Assembly: GCF_009760405.1 (NCBI RefSeq)
Contig: NZ_WRPP01000001.1
Span: forward strand, 1,612,001-1,676,000
Length of the DNA: 64,000 bases
Origin: Nocardia terrae
GTDB taxonomy: Bacteria; Actinomycetota; Actinomycetes; Mycobacteriales; Mycobacteriaceae
Reading direction: 5' to 3'
Shown one piece after another: positions 1 to 9,321 of the stretch. A program made the translations under genes and the position numbers. The notes below the pieces were generated by a model. It did not search any database. It had not been told where the DNA came from and saw nothing but the letters and a program-made list of their open reading frames with translations. Each line of letters begins with the position of its first letter. The stretch's first letter is position 1.

Positions 1-1321
1 AGATGCTGTCGATCCCGGCCGTCACGCCCGCGAGATGCTCGTGCCCGTGCACCTGCCGGTTGAACAGCGCCCCGAACAGTGCGACGCCGAAGGATCCGCC
101 CAGCGTCCGGAACAGCGTCTGCACTCCCGATGCCGCGCCGATGTCCTTCATCTCCACGCTGTTCTGCGCGATGAGCACGGTCATCTGCATGACGAATCCC
201 AGGCCCGCGCCCAGCATTGCCATGTACACGCCCGCGGTGAACCGGCTGGTGTCGGCGCCCATGGTGGCCAGCGCGACGCTGCCCGCGGTGAGCAGCGCCC
301 CGCCCGCGATCGGAAACACCTTGTACCGGCCGGTTTTGCTCATGATCCGTCCCGCGAGCTGCGAGACCACGATGATCGGCACCATCATGGGCAGCAGCAA
401 CAGCCCGGAGTTCGACGCCGAGGCGCCCTGCACGGTCTGCTGGAACAGCGGCAGGAAGCTGGTCGCGCCGAACATGGCCGCGCCCACCATGACCGAGACC
501 ACCGAGATGAGCGCGAAGTTGCGGTTGGCGAACAGGCTCAGCGGAATGATCGGCTCGGGCGCGCGGGTCTGCGACCACAGGAACGCGGGCAGTCCGACCG
601 CCGCGATCGCGATCACGGTGAGCACCTGCGGTGAACCCCAGGCGTATTGGCTGCCGCCCCAGGTCGCGAGGAGCACGAGGGCGGAGATGGTGACGGTCAG
701 CAGGGCCGCGCCCGGAAAGTCGATCTTGGCTCCGGGCCGCCGCGCGGTCAGGTGCAGGGTGGCCTGGCACCACACGAAGGCGACCAGCCCCAGCGGCAGG
801 TTCAGATAGAACGCCCAGCGCCAGCCGAGGTGATCGGTCACGAAGCCGCCGACCAGCGGCCCGCCGATGGTCGCCAGCGCCATGACCGAGGCGGTCATGC
901 CCATGTATTTGGCGCGTTCGCGCGGCGGGATCAGCTCGCCGATGATGGCGAACGCGCCCGCGGCCAGCCCGCCCGCGCCGATGCCCTGCAGCACGCGGAA
1001 ACCGATGAGCTGATCCATGTTCTGCGCGGCCCCGGACAGTCCGGAGCCGACCAGGAAGATCGCGATGGAGGCCAGGAAGTTGTTCTTGCGGCCGAACAGG
1101 TCGCCGAGTTTGGCCCAGATGGGTGTGGATGCGGCCGTGGCCAGGGTGTATGCGGACACCACCCAGGACAGCCGGTCGAGGCCGCCGAGTTCGCGAACGA
1201 TCGTCGGCATGGCGGTGCCGACGATCATGTTGTCGAGCATGCCCAGCAGCATCGCCAGCATCACGCCCAACAGGATCCAGCGCACAGTGCGCGGCGCCTG
1301 AGCTGTGGTTGTCGAGGTCAT
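1..1321 (-). CDS. MFS drug-efflux transporter, DHA2 type (partial, 3' end outside window)
   Basis: About 440 codons are visible and the frame stays open to the left edge, so the C-terminus is missing. The N-terminus has the MFS pattern: TM1 (WILLGVMLAMLLGMLDNMIV), then the loop motif GDLFGRKNN after TM2, then RVLQGIGAGGLAAGAF in TM4, as in 14-TM EmrB/QacA-type proton antiporters. The chosen ATG has GGGAGGG a few bases upstream. It is divergent from a TetR gene, the usual arrangement for repressor-controlled drug export across the inner membrane. The substrate cannot be told. Confidence 0.85.
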   Translation of the reverse strand, partial: MTSTTTAQAPRTVRWILLGVMLAMLLGMLDNMIVGTAMPTIVRELGGLDRLSWVVSAYTLATAASTPIWAKLGDLFGRKNNFLASIAIFLVGSGLSGAAQNMDQLIGFRVLQGIGAGGLAAGAFAIIGELIPPRERAKYMGMTASVMALATIGGPLVGGFVTDHLGWRWAFYLNLPLGLVAFVWCQATLHLTARRPGAKIDFPGAALLTVTISALVLLATWGGSQYAWGSPQVLTVIAIAAVGLPAFLWSQTRAPEPIIPLSLFANRNFALISVVSVMVGAAMFGATSFLPLFQQTVQGASASNSGLLLLPMMVPIIVVSQLAGRIMSKTGRYKVFPIAGGALLTAGSVALATMGADTSRFTAGVYMAMLGAGLGFVMQMTVLIAQNSVEMKDIGAASGVQTLFRTLGGSFGVALFGALFNRQVHGHEHLAGVTAGIDSI

Positions 1322-1460
1322 AGCGGTCCCTCCCTTCATGCGTCGGAAGTCTGATTCGGACGGCCGAGCGGCGTCCGCGATCCAGAAAACCATAACGACT
1401 AAAGAAATTCAACCGATAAGAAAATTGCATGACTTAGGTAACTCTGAGTAAGGTGGGATC
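1322..1460. promoter_or_regulatory. Divergent promoter/operator region between MFS and tetR
   Basis: This 139-bp AT-rich spacer separates the divergent exporter and TetR genes and must hold both promoters. The interrupted palindrome ACTC-T-GAGT at 1441-1449 lies just before the tetR ribosome binding site and is a candidate half of the repressor operator. No clear -35/-10 pair was assigned. Confidence 0.45.
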
Positions 1461-2036
1461 GTGACCGGACTCCGAGAGCGAAAGAAGGCCCAGACCCGCA
1501 AGGCCCTCGCCGACGCGGCCCTGCGGCTGTTCCTGGAACGCGGCTACGACGCGGTCAGCGTCAAAGAAGTGGCCGAGGCCGCCGACGTTTCGGTGCCCAC
1601 GCTCTTCGCGCACTTCCCGGACGGGAAGGAATCACTGGTCTTCGACCTGGACGCCGACCGGGAGGCCGCCATGGTCGCCGCGGTCCGCGACCGCGCCCCG
1701 GGCACGACCGTGCTCGAGGGCCTGCGCGACGCCTTCCTCGCCTTCCCGCGCCCCCCGGCGGAGGAAGGCGAGATGCGGGATTTCACGCGCCTGATCGAGG
1801 AAACCCCCGCGCTGTCCAGCTATTTCCGCAAGATGTGGGGGCGGCACGAGGGTGCGCTGGCCCGAGCCATCGCCGAGGATCTGGGCCGCGCGCCCGACGA
1901 TGTGGCCGTGGTGTCGTTGGCGCACTTCGTCTTCGGCGCGCTCGAGGTCGCCCGCCGGGGCGAGGATCCGGCGGGCGACCTCGAGCGCATCTTCGAACTG
2001 CTCGAAAACGGTTGGGGTGCGATCGTCAGGCCGTGA
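1461..2036 (+). CDS. TetR-family transcriptional regulator
   Basis: This 191-residue protein has a TetR N-terminal DNA-binding domain (about residues 8-55), with the helix-turn-helix VSVKEVAEAADVSVPTLFAHF, and a helical ligand-binding C-terminus. The GTG start follows AAGGTGGGA. It is divergent from the MFS exporter and probably represses it. Its last 11 bases overlap the convergent reductase gene. Confidence 0.88.
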   Translation: MTGLRERKKAQTRKALADAALRLFLERGYDAVSVKEVAEAADVSVPTLFAHFPDGKESLVFDLDADREAAMVAAVRDRAPGTTVLEGLRDAFLAFPRPPAEEGEMRDFTRLIEETPALSSYFRKMWGRHEGALARAIAEDLGRAPDDVAVVSLAHFVFGALEVARRGEDPAGDLERIFELLENGWGAIVRP

Positions 2037-2877
2037 AGGCCGCCAGGTGATCGCGCACCCAGTCCGCGTAGGTGCGCGGTGCGCGGCCGGTGACGCGCTC
2101 GACGTCGCGGGTGACGGTGGAGTTCCCGCCATTGCGGACGAATCTGTTGCCCGCCGACGCGCGCTCGGCGAACCCTTCGGTCCGGCCCGCCGCGACCATT
2201 GCCGCCCGCACCTGGTCGAGCGGAATCTCGCTGACCTCGAGCGGACGTCCCAGCGCCTCGCTCAGGATCGCCGCCTGCTCGGGCACCGAGATGGCCTGCG
2301 GCCCGGTGGGTTCGTAGATGCGGCCCGCGTGTTCGTCGGAGAGCAGGGCTTCGACGGCCACCGCGGCGACATCGCGCGGATCGACGACACCCTGTGCGCC
2401 GGTTCCCGTCATATTGGGCACCGGCTGCCCGGCCTTGATGGGCGCGGCCCAGCTCAGGGTGTTCGAGGCGAAGGAACTCGGCCGCAGGATCGTCCACGCC
2501 GCTCCGCTCTCGCTGATCGCCTTCTCCCCGGGCATGTGCCAGGTGGTGAACGGTCCCAGCAGGGTGTCGCCGGTGCCGATGGCCGAGAGTTTCACCAGAC
2601 GGGGGACACCCGCGTCACGCGCGGCGGCGATCAGCGCGGTATCGGTGTCGCTCGTTTCGATCGAGACCTGCCCGACCAGGAACGCGGCCTGCGCGCCGTC
2701 GAAGGCCGCGGCCATGGATTCGGGATCCAGGTAGTCGCCCCGAACCACCTCCACCCCTTCGGGCAGCCGCGCCGCTTCCGGATTCCGCGTCACCGCACGT
2801 ACTTTCACACCCCGCTCGGCCAACTGCCGGACGACTTCACTGCCGATGGTGCCCGTGGCACCGGTGATTACGATCAT
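2026..2877 (-). CDS. NmrA-like NAD(P)-binding oxidoreductase (atypical SDR)
   Basis: The 283-residue protein opens with the Rossmann motif GATGTIG at residues 6-12, followed by basic residues after beta-2 (AVTRNPEAAR) that suit NADP(H). It lacks a YxxxK pair, as is usual for the NmrA/azoreductase-like atypical SDR group. A frame extends 19 codons further upstream, but the ATG at 2877 starts directly at the Rossmann strand and has GAGGAC in front. It is divergent from the AraC gene, which probably controls it. Quinone or azo reduction, or a redox-sensing role, is inferred from the family only. Confidence 0.8.
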   Translation of the reverse strand: MIVITGATGTIGSEVVRQLAERGVKVRAVTRNPEAARLPEGVEVVRGDYLDPESMAAAFDGAQAAFLVGQVSIETSDTDTALIAAARDAGVPRLVKLSAIGTGDTLLGPFTTWHMPGEKAISESGAAWTILRPSSFASNTLSWAAPIKAGQPVPNMTGTGAQGVVDPRDVAAVAVEALLSDEHAGRIYEPTGPQAISVPEQAAILSEALGRPLEVSEIPLDQVRAAMVAAGRTEGFAERASAGNRFVRNGGNSTVTRDVERVTGRAPRTYADWVRDHLAAFTA

Positions 2878-2963
2878 GTCCTCAACCCTGCCGACCGGGG
2901 TGCCTGTGGCTATAGGAAAAACCGGCACGGTCACGGCCGCCGATCCGGCCTAGAGTTGATCGG

Positions 2964-3776
2964 GTGACCACCGCGCAAACCCTGACTCCCGTCGTGAACG
3001 CCGAGGACCTCGAGCAGTTGCTGTCCCCGCCCGAGGCGCTGCGTCCGTGGATCACCGAAATCGCGCACATCCCGACCGTGACTCGCGGCTCGATGGCCTT
3101 CACCCACATCCCGCAGACGCTCACCTCGATCGTGCTGCGCCGGGAAGCCTCCGGCCGCCGGGACGCGCTGGTGGTGGGTCCGCGGACCCGCGCCACCTAC
3201 GCCAACCCGGACAAGAACGCCGGATGCACCCGAATCCGCCTGGCCCCCGGTGCGTCCCAGTCCTTGCTCGGCATACCGGCCGCCGCGCTCACCGACCGGG
3301 TGGTCCTGCTGTCGGAACTGCCCGGACCCGCCGCCGATCTCGCGCAGGCCCTGCTCGAACTCGACCCCGACGACGTGACGCCGTTCCTGGAAGCCGAACT
3401 GCCGCACCGCCTCTCCGAGGACGCGGTTCGCCGTGATCACCGCCGCCTGCTGGATTCCGCCGTCGCCGCGATGGGTCCGGGCACGCCGTTGACCGACGTG
3501 GCCACCACCCTCGCGGTCAGTGAGCGCCAGCTCCGCAACCTGTTCACCGCCGGAATCGGCGTGTCTCCCAAGCACTACGCGCGCATCGCCCGGGTCCGTC
3601 AGGTGCTGGCCGCCGCCGGCAATACTCCGTGGTCCCATGTCGCCATGGCCTCGGGCTATTACGACCAATCGCACATGACCGCCGACTTCCGCTCCCTCAT
3701 GGGCGTTCCGCCGACCGCCTACTTCCGTGGTGACATTCCGACGCCGACTCCGTGCCAGTCCCTGACCCGGATCTGA
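2964..3776 (+). CDS. AraC-family transcriptional regulator
   Basis: The protein has 270 residues. The last 100 form the AraC double helix-turn-helix: first helix pair around LTDVATTLAVSERQLRNLF, second around WSHVAMASGYYDQSHMTADF, ending in GVPPTAYFR. The N-terminal part resembles the sensor of GlxR-unrelated DUF6597-type AraC proteins, but its ligand is unknown. The GTG start lies 86 bp from the divergent NmrA-like gene, its most likely target. Confidence 0.85.
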   Translation: MTTAQTLTPVVNAEDLEQLLSPPEALRPWITEIAHIPTVTRGSMAFTHIPQTLTSIVLRREASGRRDALVVGPRTRATYANPDKNAGCTRIRLAPGASQSLLGIPAAALTDRVVLLSELPGPAADLAQALLELDPDDVTPFLEAELPHRLSEDAVRRDHRRLLDSAVAAMGPGTPLTDVATTLAVSERQLRNLFTAGIGVSPKHYARIARVRQVLAAAGNTPWSHVAMASGYYDQSHMTADFRSLMGVPPTAYFRGDIPTPTPCQSLTRI

Positions 3777-3947
3777 CCGGCAGCGCGTGTCGTTCCACGA
3801 TAACGGCCGGTGCGGCGGCAGCACACGGCCGGGCATGAACAGCAGCGGGGCGCTGATGGATGGGTTCCCCGCCACCGCGGGATCGCAGACCGCGCACGGC
3901 ACGCCGACCCCCGCCCCGGCCGAGGCGACCTGCGGCGGAGGCGGCCG

Positions 3948-4343
3948 CTAGCCCGAGCGCGCGGCGGTGATCTCGTCGCCGTGCACGACCGCCCAGTCGG
4001 CCAGCGCCGACAGCGGGCGCAGCAGTGAGCGACCCAGCGGGGTGAGCGCGTATTCCACGGTCGGGGGCAGCGTGGGAAACACCGTGCGCGTGATCAATCC
4101 GTCGGTTTCCAGTGAACGCAGGGTGCGCGTGAGCATTCGCTGGCTGATGCCCTCGATCGCGCGGTGCAGCTCGTTGAAGTGATATGGGTGGCGGCCGAGC
4201 AGGACGAGCAGTAGCACGCTCCACTTGTCGCCCACCCGGCGCAGCACATCGGTGACCGGGCAGGCTTCGTGTTCGGCCGCGGGCACCGGGCTCGGCAGTT
4301 CGGTGGCCAGCATCGAGGGCACATCCGTGTGCGTATCCGACAT
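3948..4343 (-). CDS. HxlR-family winged-helix regulator
   Basis: The 131-residue protein has the HxlR signature: a conserved Cys (C28) in [20 protein letters not shown], then [21 protein letters not shown] (recognition helix) and wing residues before [13 protein letters not shown]. In YodB/QorR relatives this Cys senses quinones or aldehydes. The gene is divergent from the SDR at 4418 with 74 bp between them, so it probably represses that gene. Confidence 0.88.
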   Translation of the reverse strand: MSDTHTDVPSMLATELPSPVPAAEHEACPVTDVLRRVGDKWSVLLLVLLGRHPYHFNELHRAIEGISQRMLTRTLRSLETDGLITRTVFPTLPPTVEYALTPLGRSLLRPLSALADWAVVHGDEITAARSG

Positions 4344-4417
4344 GGAAGTGCCTTCTTTCGCCGCTTCCGAACGGTCTCCAGGATCGAGGTGTTCATCTCG
4401 AGAGTAATGGAGGAACC

Positions 4418-5251
4418 ATGACGAGAACCGTTGTCGTCAGCGGCGGTACGGACGGGATGGGCCGGGCGTTCGCGCTGGAGCGGCTCGCGCGCGGCGACAC
4501 CGTCGTCGCGATCGGGAGCAACGCCGCGAAAGGGGAGTCGTTGGCGGCGGCGGCCGGTCCCCATGCCGAGCGGCTGCGCTTCCTGCGCGCCGATCTGAGC
4601 TCGACGGCCGAGGCCGAACGCGTGATCGGCGAGATCGGTGAGCACCACGCCGCTCTCGACGCGCTGGTGTTGTTCGCCAATCGGATCAGCCCGCGCCGCG
4701 TCGAGACCGCGGAGGGGCTGGAGCACACTTTCGCGCTGTACTACCTGAGCCGGTACCTGTTGTCGCACAGGCTGACTCCGCTGCTCGAACGCGGCACCGA
4801 TCCGGTGATCGTGAGCGTGGCCGGAGTCGGTGTCACCAAAGGCGCGATCAGCTGGGATGATCCGCAGCTGACCCGCGACTACGGCGCTGTGCGCGCCCAG
4901 CTCCAGGCCGGTCGGGCCGCCGATCTGCTCGGCGTCGACTACGCCGAAAGGTTCGGCGCGACCGTCCGGTTCGTGCACTATCACCCCGGCTTCACCCGCA
5001 GCGGCGATCTGTCTCCGCTGAACCCGGTGGCGCGCACCCTCATCCGGCTGCTGGCCCGGCTGCGGGCGCGCCCGATAGGGGAGTCGATCGCGCCGATCCA
5101 CGACTTCCTCGACCACCCGCCGACGCGGCCGCTCACCGCGATCGACCGCGGCCGTGCCCTGCCGTTGTCGCTGCCCACCCTCGACCCCGGGAATGCCCGG
5201 CGGCTCGCCGCGCTCACCGAGGAACTGCTGGCGGCCCGGACGGTCAGATGA
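4418..5251 (+). CDS. SDR-family protein with degenerate catalytic motif
   Basis: This 277-residue protein has an SDR Rossmann start ([15 protein letters not shown], glycines at 9, 10, 13 and 15), an acidic residue after beta-3 (RADLSS) and the serine segment VSVAGVG. Where the YxxxK pair should follow, the sequence reads LQAGR, so both the Tyr and the Lys appear replaced. The start has a strong GGAGGAA. It is divergent from HxlR and overlaps the convergent small gene at 5244 by 8 bp. It may be a binding or regulatory SDR, or use other residues. Confidence 0.78.
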   Translation: MTRTVVVSGGTDGMGRAFALERLARGDTVVAIGSNAAKGESLAAAAGPHAERLRFLRADLSSTAEAERVIGEIGEHHAALDALVLFANRISPRRVETAEGLEHTFALYYLSRYLLSHRLTPLLERGTDPVIVSVAGVGVTKGAISWDDPQLTRDYGAVRAQLQAGRAADLLGVDYAERFGATVRFVHYHPGFTRSGDLSPLNPVARTLIRLLARLRARPIGESIAPIHDFLDHPPTRPLTAIDRGRALPLSLPTLDPGNARRLAALTEELLAARTVR

Positions 5252-5618
5252 GGGCGGGGAGGGGCTGGGTTTCGGTCGCGGGATAGACGGATTCGATGAC
5301 GGCGGTGAGGCGGATGCGGGAGTCGCCGAGGCGGCCGGTGAAGACGCGGCGGCCCGCGGAGGCGTCACGGTCGTCGGTGGCATCGGTCAGGTCGAGGGCG
5401 CGGGCCCACGCCAGCAGATGCGTGTTCGATTCGGCGGCAGCGAGATCGGGGTGGACGGTGCCGCAGAATTCGGCGTCGGTGCCGGTGGCGTCCAGGCGCG
5501 CGCGGCAGTCCCACATCCAGCTCACCGGGGGTAGCGATGCGCCGCTGACCTCACTCGCGTAGGAGTTCACCAACTGCGACAGGGTGTCGATGGCAACCAT
5601 CGTCAGCGAATCGGTCAC
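5244..5618 (-). CDS. Hypothetical protein
   Basis: The 124-residue protein is not recognised. It shows no signal peptide or membrane segment. It contains the segment WMWDCRARLDATGTDAEFCG with two cysteines, and a C-terminal stretch rich in beta-formers. It lies between the SDR (convergent, 8-bp overlap) and sigB, without an operon partner. Confidence 0.6.
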   Translation of the reverse strand: MTDSLTMVAIDTLSQLVNSYASEVSGASLPPVSWMWDCRARLDATGTDAEFCGTVHPDLAAAESNTHLLAWARALDLTDATDDRDASAGRRVFTGRLGDSRIRLTAVIESVYPATETQPLPALI

Positions 5619-5809
5619 ACGGGCCAGATTCCCATCCCCGAGAGCCGGTGGGCGGCAACCTCACTCACGCCCGCGTGTCGGAGCGTGAATTATCCGACAT
5701 AGGACACAAATGCGCCGGTCGACTCTGCTCGCCCGGAGGGGGACGTACGGGGGAGCGGAATCGACCGGCGTGAATCGGGCCAGCGCCTCGAAGATGGCCC
5801 GACGTTGGG

Positions 5810-5843
5810 GGGTGGAGCCGTGCAGGGGGTTTCGGCTCCACCC
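5810..5843 (-). terminator. Hairpin terminator downstream of sigB
   Basis: An 11-bp perfect inverted repeat (GGGTGGAGCCG with CGGCTCCACCC) encloses a 12-nt loop, about 59 bp past the sigB stop codon. There is no T-tract, as is common in actinobacteria. The rest of the 283-bp gap 5619-5901 shows only a loosely repeated GAACTAGCT/GAACCAGCT element close to the sigB stop. Confidence 0.7.
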
Positions 5844-5901
5844 GGGTGCGAACTAGCTTGCGGTGTACCTCCGGAACCAGCTTGCTGCGCTTATCCGGGA
5901 A

Positions 5902-6870
5902 CTAGCTGGCGTAGGCGCGCAGGCGGTCGGCACGCTCGCCCTTGCGGAGCTTGGACATGACCTCGCGCTCGATCTGGCGGACGCGCTCCCGGGACAGGCC
6001 GAAGAGCTTGCCGATCTGGTCGAGGGTGCGGGGCTGGCCGTCGTCGAGGCCGTAGCGCAGGCGGATGACCTGCTGTTCGCGCTCGTCGAGCGTGGCCAGG
6101 ACGCTGCGCACGTCGCGGTGCAGCAGTCCGGCGATGACCGCGGACTCGGCGGAGGTGGCCTCGGAGTCCTCGATGAAATCGCCCAGCGGAGCCTCTTCGT
6201 CATTGCCCACCGGCATGTCCAGCGATACCGGGTCGCGGCTGTGGTCGAGCAGATCGGCGATCTTGTCGACCGGGATGCCGGACTCACGCGACAGTTCCGC
6301 GTCGGTGGCCTCGCGGCCGAGCTGCTGGTGCAGTTCGCGCTTGATGCGGGCCAGCTTGTTCACCTGCTCGACCAGATGGACGGGGAGGCGGATGGTGCGG
6401 GACTGATCGGCCATGCCGCGCGTGATGGCCTGCCGGATCCACCAGGTGGCGTAGGTCGAGAACTTGAAGCCCTTGGTGTAGTCGAACTTCTCCATCGCGC
6501 GGATCAGGCCCAGGTTGCCTTCCTGGATCAGGTCCAGCAGCGGCATGCCGCGGCCGGTGTACCGCTTGGCGAGGGAGACCACGAGGCGGAGGTTCGCTTC
6601 GAGCAGATGCTGGCGGGCGGCCTGACCCTCGCGGACGAGGATCGCGAGATCCTTCTTCTTCGCCGCGGACAGTCGCTTGCCCTCTTCCAGCAGGTGCTGA
6701 GCATAGAGGCCCGCCTCGATGCGCTTGGCCAGCTCGACCTCGTCGGCCGCCGTCAGCAGCGCCGTCTTACCGATCCCGTTCAGGTACACGCGTACCAGGT
6801 CGGCGGCGGGGCTTGCGGCGTCGAGGTCTTGTTCGCTGGTGCGCACGTCAGTGGTGGCGGGGCTTGTCAT
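5902..6870 (-). CDS. sigB: RNA polymerase sigma factor SigB (group 2, principal-like)
   Basis: At 322 residues it matches mycobacterial SigB, which lacks the long N-terminus of SigA. Region 1.2 ([17 protein letters not shown]), region 2 ([20 protein letters not shown] with the -10-binding [12 protein letters not shown]), region 3 ([20 protein letters not shown]) and region 4 ([20 protein letters not shown]) are all present. The start has AGGAGG. It directs stress and stationary-phase transcription. The upstream ECF-type promoter suggests control by an alternative sigma factor. Confidence 0.93.
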   Translation of the reverse strand: MTSPATTDVRTSEQDLDAASPAADLVRVYLNGIGKTALLTAADEVELAKRIEAGLYAQHLLEEGKRLSAAKKKDLAILVREGQAARQHLLEANLRLVVSLAKRYTGRGMPLLDLIQEGNLGLIRAMEKFDYTKGFKFSTYATWWIRQAITRGMADQSRTIRLPVHLVEQVNKLARIKRELHQQLGREATDAELSRESGIPVDKIADLLDHSRDPVSLDMPVGNDEEAPLGDFIEDSEATSAESAVIAGLLHRDVRSVLATLDEREQQVIRLRYGLDDGQPRTLDQIGKLFGLSRERVRQIEREVMSKLRKGERADRLRAYAS

Positions 6871-6902
6871 GACTTGCCTCCTGTCGGTGGTGTCTCGCTC
6901 CG

Positions 6903-6931
6903 TTCAACGGACCCGACTACAGGAAAGTTCC
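6903..6931 (-). promoter_or_regulatory. ECF-sigma-type promoter of sigB
   Basis: Read on the minus strand, GGAAC (6931-6927), an 18-nt spacer and GTTGAA (6908-6903) match the SigE/SigH-class pattern GGAAC-N16-18-GTT. It sits about 33 bp before the sigB start codon. Mycobacterial sigB is known to be transcribed from such promoters by SigE, SigH or SigL. Confidence 0.6.
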
Positions 6932-7265
6932 CCGGCGGACCACCGGTAAACCGTGCTTGAGCTGCGGTTTTTACGGCGCACGTCTGAGAAGTTCCTGAGA
7001 AGCGCGTATCCTGTGGAACTCGCGCTCCCCGGCGGAGGGCTCTCGGTGTCCGGGTGGTTGCCACCGCCGGACTCGAACTTCCTGACGCGACAAGCGAATA
7101 CGTGCCACGCACGTGTGAACGGGCCTTGCCCGGGCGTCGAAATTCGAGCAAGGCTTCAAACGATCCGCAGGTCGCCCGCATTCCCGGGGCGTGCCGCATC
7201 GATACGCGGGCGACATGCGATCGTGACGGACCTCACCGCCGCTCAGCGGGCGGTTTCGGGAGTTC
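6932..7265. other. Noncoding spacer between sigB promoter and methyltransferase 3' end
   Basis: No supported gene was seen. A T-arm-like GTTCGAGTCC occurs on the minus strand near 7075, but no cloverleaf can be built around it. This spacer is probably the upstream control region of sigB. Confidence 0.4.
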
Positions 7266-8783
7266 TCAGCGCGGGTGGACCAGGCCGTGGCGGACCAGAC
7301 CGGCCACCACGCTCATGGCCGCGGTCTCGAATTCGGGGGTCGCGGCGTCGCCGGTGTCGGAGAACGCCAGCAGCTCGACGAGCTCGCGCAGCGGCAGGCC
7401 GTCGGGGCGCATGCCGGCCAGTAGCGCGGCGGTCGGGTCGTCGACCTCGTGCTGCCAGCGCGGCCCGTCGCCGCGGTGCAGGCGGGCGACGACCTGGTTC
7501 CAGCCTTCCTCGCCGGGGAGGTAGACGCGCTCGAGCGCGGTGGCCGGATCGACCTCGTAGCGGGAGTCGAGGATGAGGTCGTTGTCGGCGGCCGCGGCGC
7601 GCAGCCAGGCCGAGCGCTCGAAGTAGGCCAGCGCCTCGGGGCCCAGCGGGTCGTCGAAGCCGTGCGTGAGGTCCTCGGCGAGCAGTTCGGTCGGGCCGTC
7701 GATGGCGCGCAGATAGACGAAGCCGAATCCGATGCCCTCGACCTCGGATTCGCGGAAGGCGTCGAGCCAGCGTTCGGCGCGGGCCTGGGCCGCGCCCTCG
7801 CGCGGGTCCAGTCCGGCGTCGCGCAGCCAGGTTCCGACATAGAGGGCGGGATCGGCGATGTCGCGCTGCACGATCCAAGCGTCGATGCCGTGCTCGGGCA
7901 GCCAGCTCGCGACGCGGCTGCGCCAGTCCTGGCCCTCGATATGCACCCAGGAGGCGAGCAGGGCCGCGGTGCCGCCGGGGTTCAGCAGGTCCGGAATTCC
8001 GGAGATGACCAGTTCGCTCGCGCCGTCGAGATGCAGGCCCGAGTCGCGGTAGGTGTGTTCGACCCGGGCCGGACCGACCACGAACGGGGGATTGGCCACC
8101 ACCTGGTCGAAGCGGCGGCCCGCCACGGGCTCGAACCAGGAACCTTGCAGCAGTTCGATATCCAGGTTGTTGAGGGCGGCGGTGGCCTCGGCCAGCCAGA
8201 GGGCGCGCACGTTGAGGTCGGTGCCGGTGACGGTGCGCCCGTAGGAGGCGGCGTGCACGGCCTGGACGCCGCAGCCGGTGCCGAGGTCCAGGACGGTGCC
8301 GACGCGGCGGGTCGGGGTGGCGCGCAGCAGGGACAGCGACGCCTGGCCGACGCCGAGCACGTGATCGGTGTCGAGGCTGCGGCGGCGCATGGAGTCGTCG
8401 AGGTCGGAGAGCACCCAGCGGGTGCCCGCGCCCAGATCCAGGGGGCGCAGGTCCAGGGCCGCGCGGATCTCGTCGCCGTCGCGTTCGAGCAGGCCCGCGG
8501 CGACGGCGCGGTCGATGCCGACGGGCGAGAGCGCCGCGGCCGCTTCGGGTTCGGTGACCGGGTCGCCGAGCAGGAGCAGACGGACCAGGATGCCGAGTTC
8601 GCCGAGGCCGGCGGCGGCGCGGCGGACGGGGACGGGTTCGCCGCGACCCAGGGCGGCGTGGGCGGCGTCGCCTAGCGCCTCGAGGAGGGTGTCCGCGTCG
8701 TAGCGGACGCGGGTCAGGGCCGCGCGCAGGTCGGGGGCGAGGTCGGCGAGCAGGGACGAGGTGGTCGTCTGATTCGTCGGCAT
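7266..8783 (-). CDS. Class I SAM-dependent methyltransferase, RsmC/PrmC-like
   Basis: The 505-residue protein has an N-terminal helical domain, then SAM motif I DLGTGCGVQAVHAA (about residues 165-178), an acidic motif II (TGTDLN) and the substrate-amide motif NPPF (about 231). NPPF is typical of N-methyltransferases acting on RNA guanine/adenine or on protein glutamine. The long C-terminal extension is characteristic of actinobacterial members. I chose the ATG at 8783, although the frame opens 52 codons earlier, because the upstream part lacks similarity to the domain. The start lacks a good RBS. The target is unknown. Confidence 0.8.
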   Translation of the reverse strand: MPTNQTTTSSLLADLAPDLRAALTRVRYDADTLLEALGDAAHAALGRGEPVPVRRAAAGLGELGILVRLLLLGDPVTEPEAAAALSPVGIDRAVAAGLLERDGDEIRAALDLRPLDLGAGTRWVLSDLDDSMRRRSLDTDHVLGVGQASLSLLRATPTRRVGTVLDLGTGCGVQAVHAASYGRTVTGTDLNVRALWLAEATAALNNLDIELLQGSWFEPVAGRRFDQVVANPPFVVGPARVEHTYRDSGLHLDGASELVISGIPDLLNPGGTAALLASWVHIEGQDWRSRVASWLPEHGIDAWIVQRDIADPALYVGTWLRDAGLDPREGAAQARAERWLDAFRESEVEGIGFGFVYLRAIDGPTELLAEDLTHGFDDPLGPEALAYFERSAWLRAAAADNDLILDSRYEVDPATALERVYLPGEEGWNQVVARLHRGDGPRWQHEVDDPTAALLAGMRPDGLPLRELVELLAFSDTGDAATPEFETAAMSVVAGLVRHGLVHPR

Positions 8784-8955
8784 GAGCAGGAACTCTGCCA
8801 CCGCAACGATCGGGCATCCGGCAGCGGCCCCCGGGATGAAGAGGCAACCGGTTGGTAGCTGGCGGTCGGCGGCGATGAATTTCGGCTCACTTATCCATGA
8901 ATTCGCGATCTCACCTGCGGTTATTCGCCCCGTACACAACGATATCGGTTGCTAC

Positions 8956-8971
8956 TGTGACCTGGATCACC
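8956..8971 (+). promoter_or_regulatory. Crp/GlxR-like operator before the acetate-permease operon
   Basis: TGTGA-CCTGGA-TCACC matches the cAMP-receptor consensus TGTGA-N6-TCACA at nine of ten positions. It abuts the AGGAGGT ribosome binding site at 8972. Actinobacterial Crp/GlxR proteins control acetate and carbon-uptake genes. Its position so close to the start suggests repression, unless transcription starts further downstream. Confidence 0.55.
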
Positions 8972-8985
8972 AGGAGGTATCGCAG

Positions 8986-9321
8986 TTGACAACTGAAACC
9001 CAGACCGGCGGACCGAATCCCGATTGGTCGCAGGTCTACGACACTCCCGAGTTCCAGCGCCTGCGTTCTCGCTTCCGGCGCTTCGTCTTCCCGATGACCG
9101 CCCTGTTCCTGGCGTGGTACGCGCTGTACGTGCTGCTGGCCGACTACGCCCACCACTTCATGTCGCAGAAGGTGATCGGCAACATCACCGTCGGGCTGGT
9201 CTTCGGCCTGCTGCAGTTCCTTTCGACCTTCGTCATCACCGGCCTGTACGTGCGCTACGCCGACCGGACCCTGGACCCGATGGCCGAGGAGATCCGCGCC
9301 GAACTGGAAGGACAGGCGTGA
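8986..9321 (+). CDS. DUF485 membrane protein, ActP partner
   Basis: The 111-residue protein has two membrane helices (about 40-62 and 72-98), separated by a short loop, with the FRRFVFPMTALFLAWYALYV pattern of DUF485 proteins such as YjcH. The TTG start is chosen because a perfect AGGAGGT lies 7 nt upstream; the frame itself opens much earlier without one. Its stop codon overlaps the actP ATG (ATGA-type), so the two are translationally coupled. Confidence 0.88.
   Translation: MTTETQTGGPNPDWSQVYDTPEFQRLRSRFRRFVFPMTALFLAWYALYVLLADYAHHFMSQKVIGNITVGLVFGLLQFLSTFVITGLYVRYADRTLDPMAEEIRAELEGQA

Noticed and set aside
3835..3951. Plus-strand 38-codon frame between AraC and HxlR genes
   Set aside because: No ribosome binding site, low-complexity product, and its end overlaps the HxlR stop. 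It may be debris of a lost gene.
7054..7130. tRNA-like T-arm (GTTCGAGTCC on the minus strand)
   Set aside because: No matching acceptor or anticodon stem can be built around it, and the flanking bases do not pair.
7449..8675. Plus-strand long frame opposite the methyltransferase
   Set aside because: Shadow of a high-GC gene whose minus-strand product has SAM and NPPF motifs.
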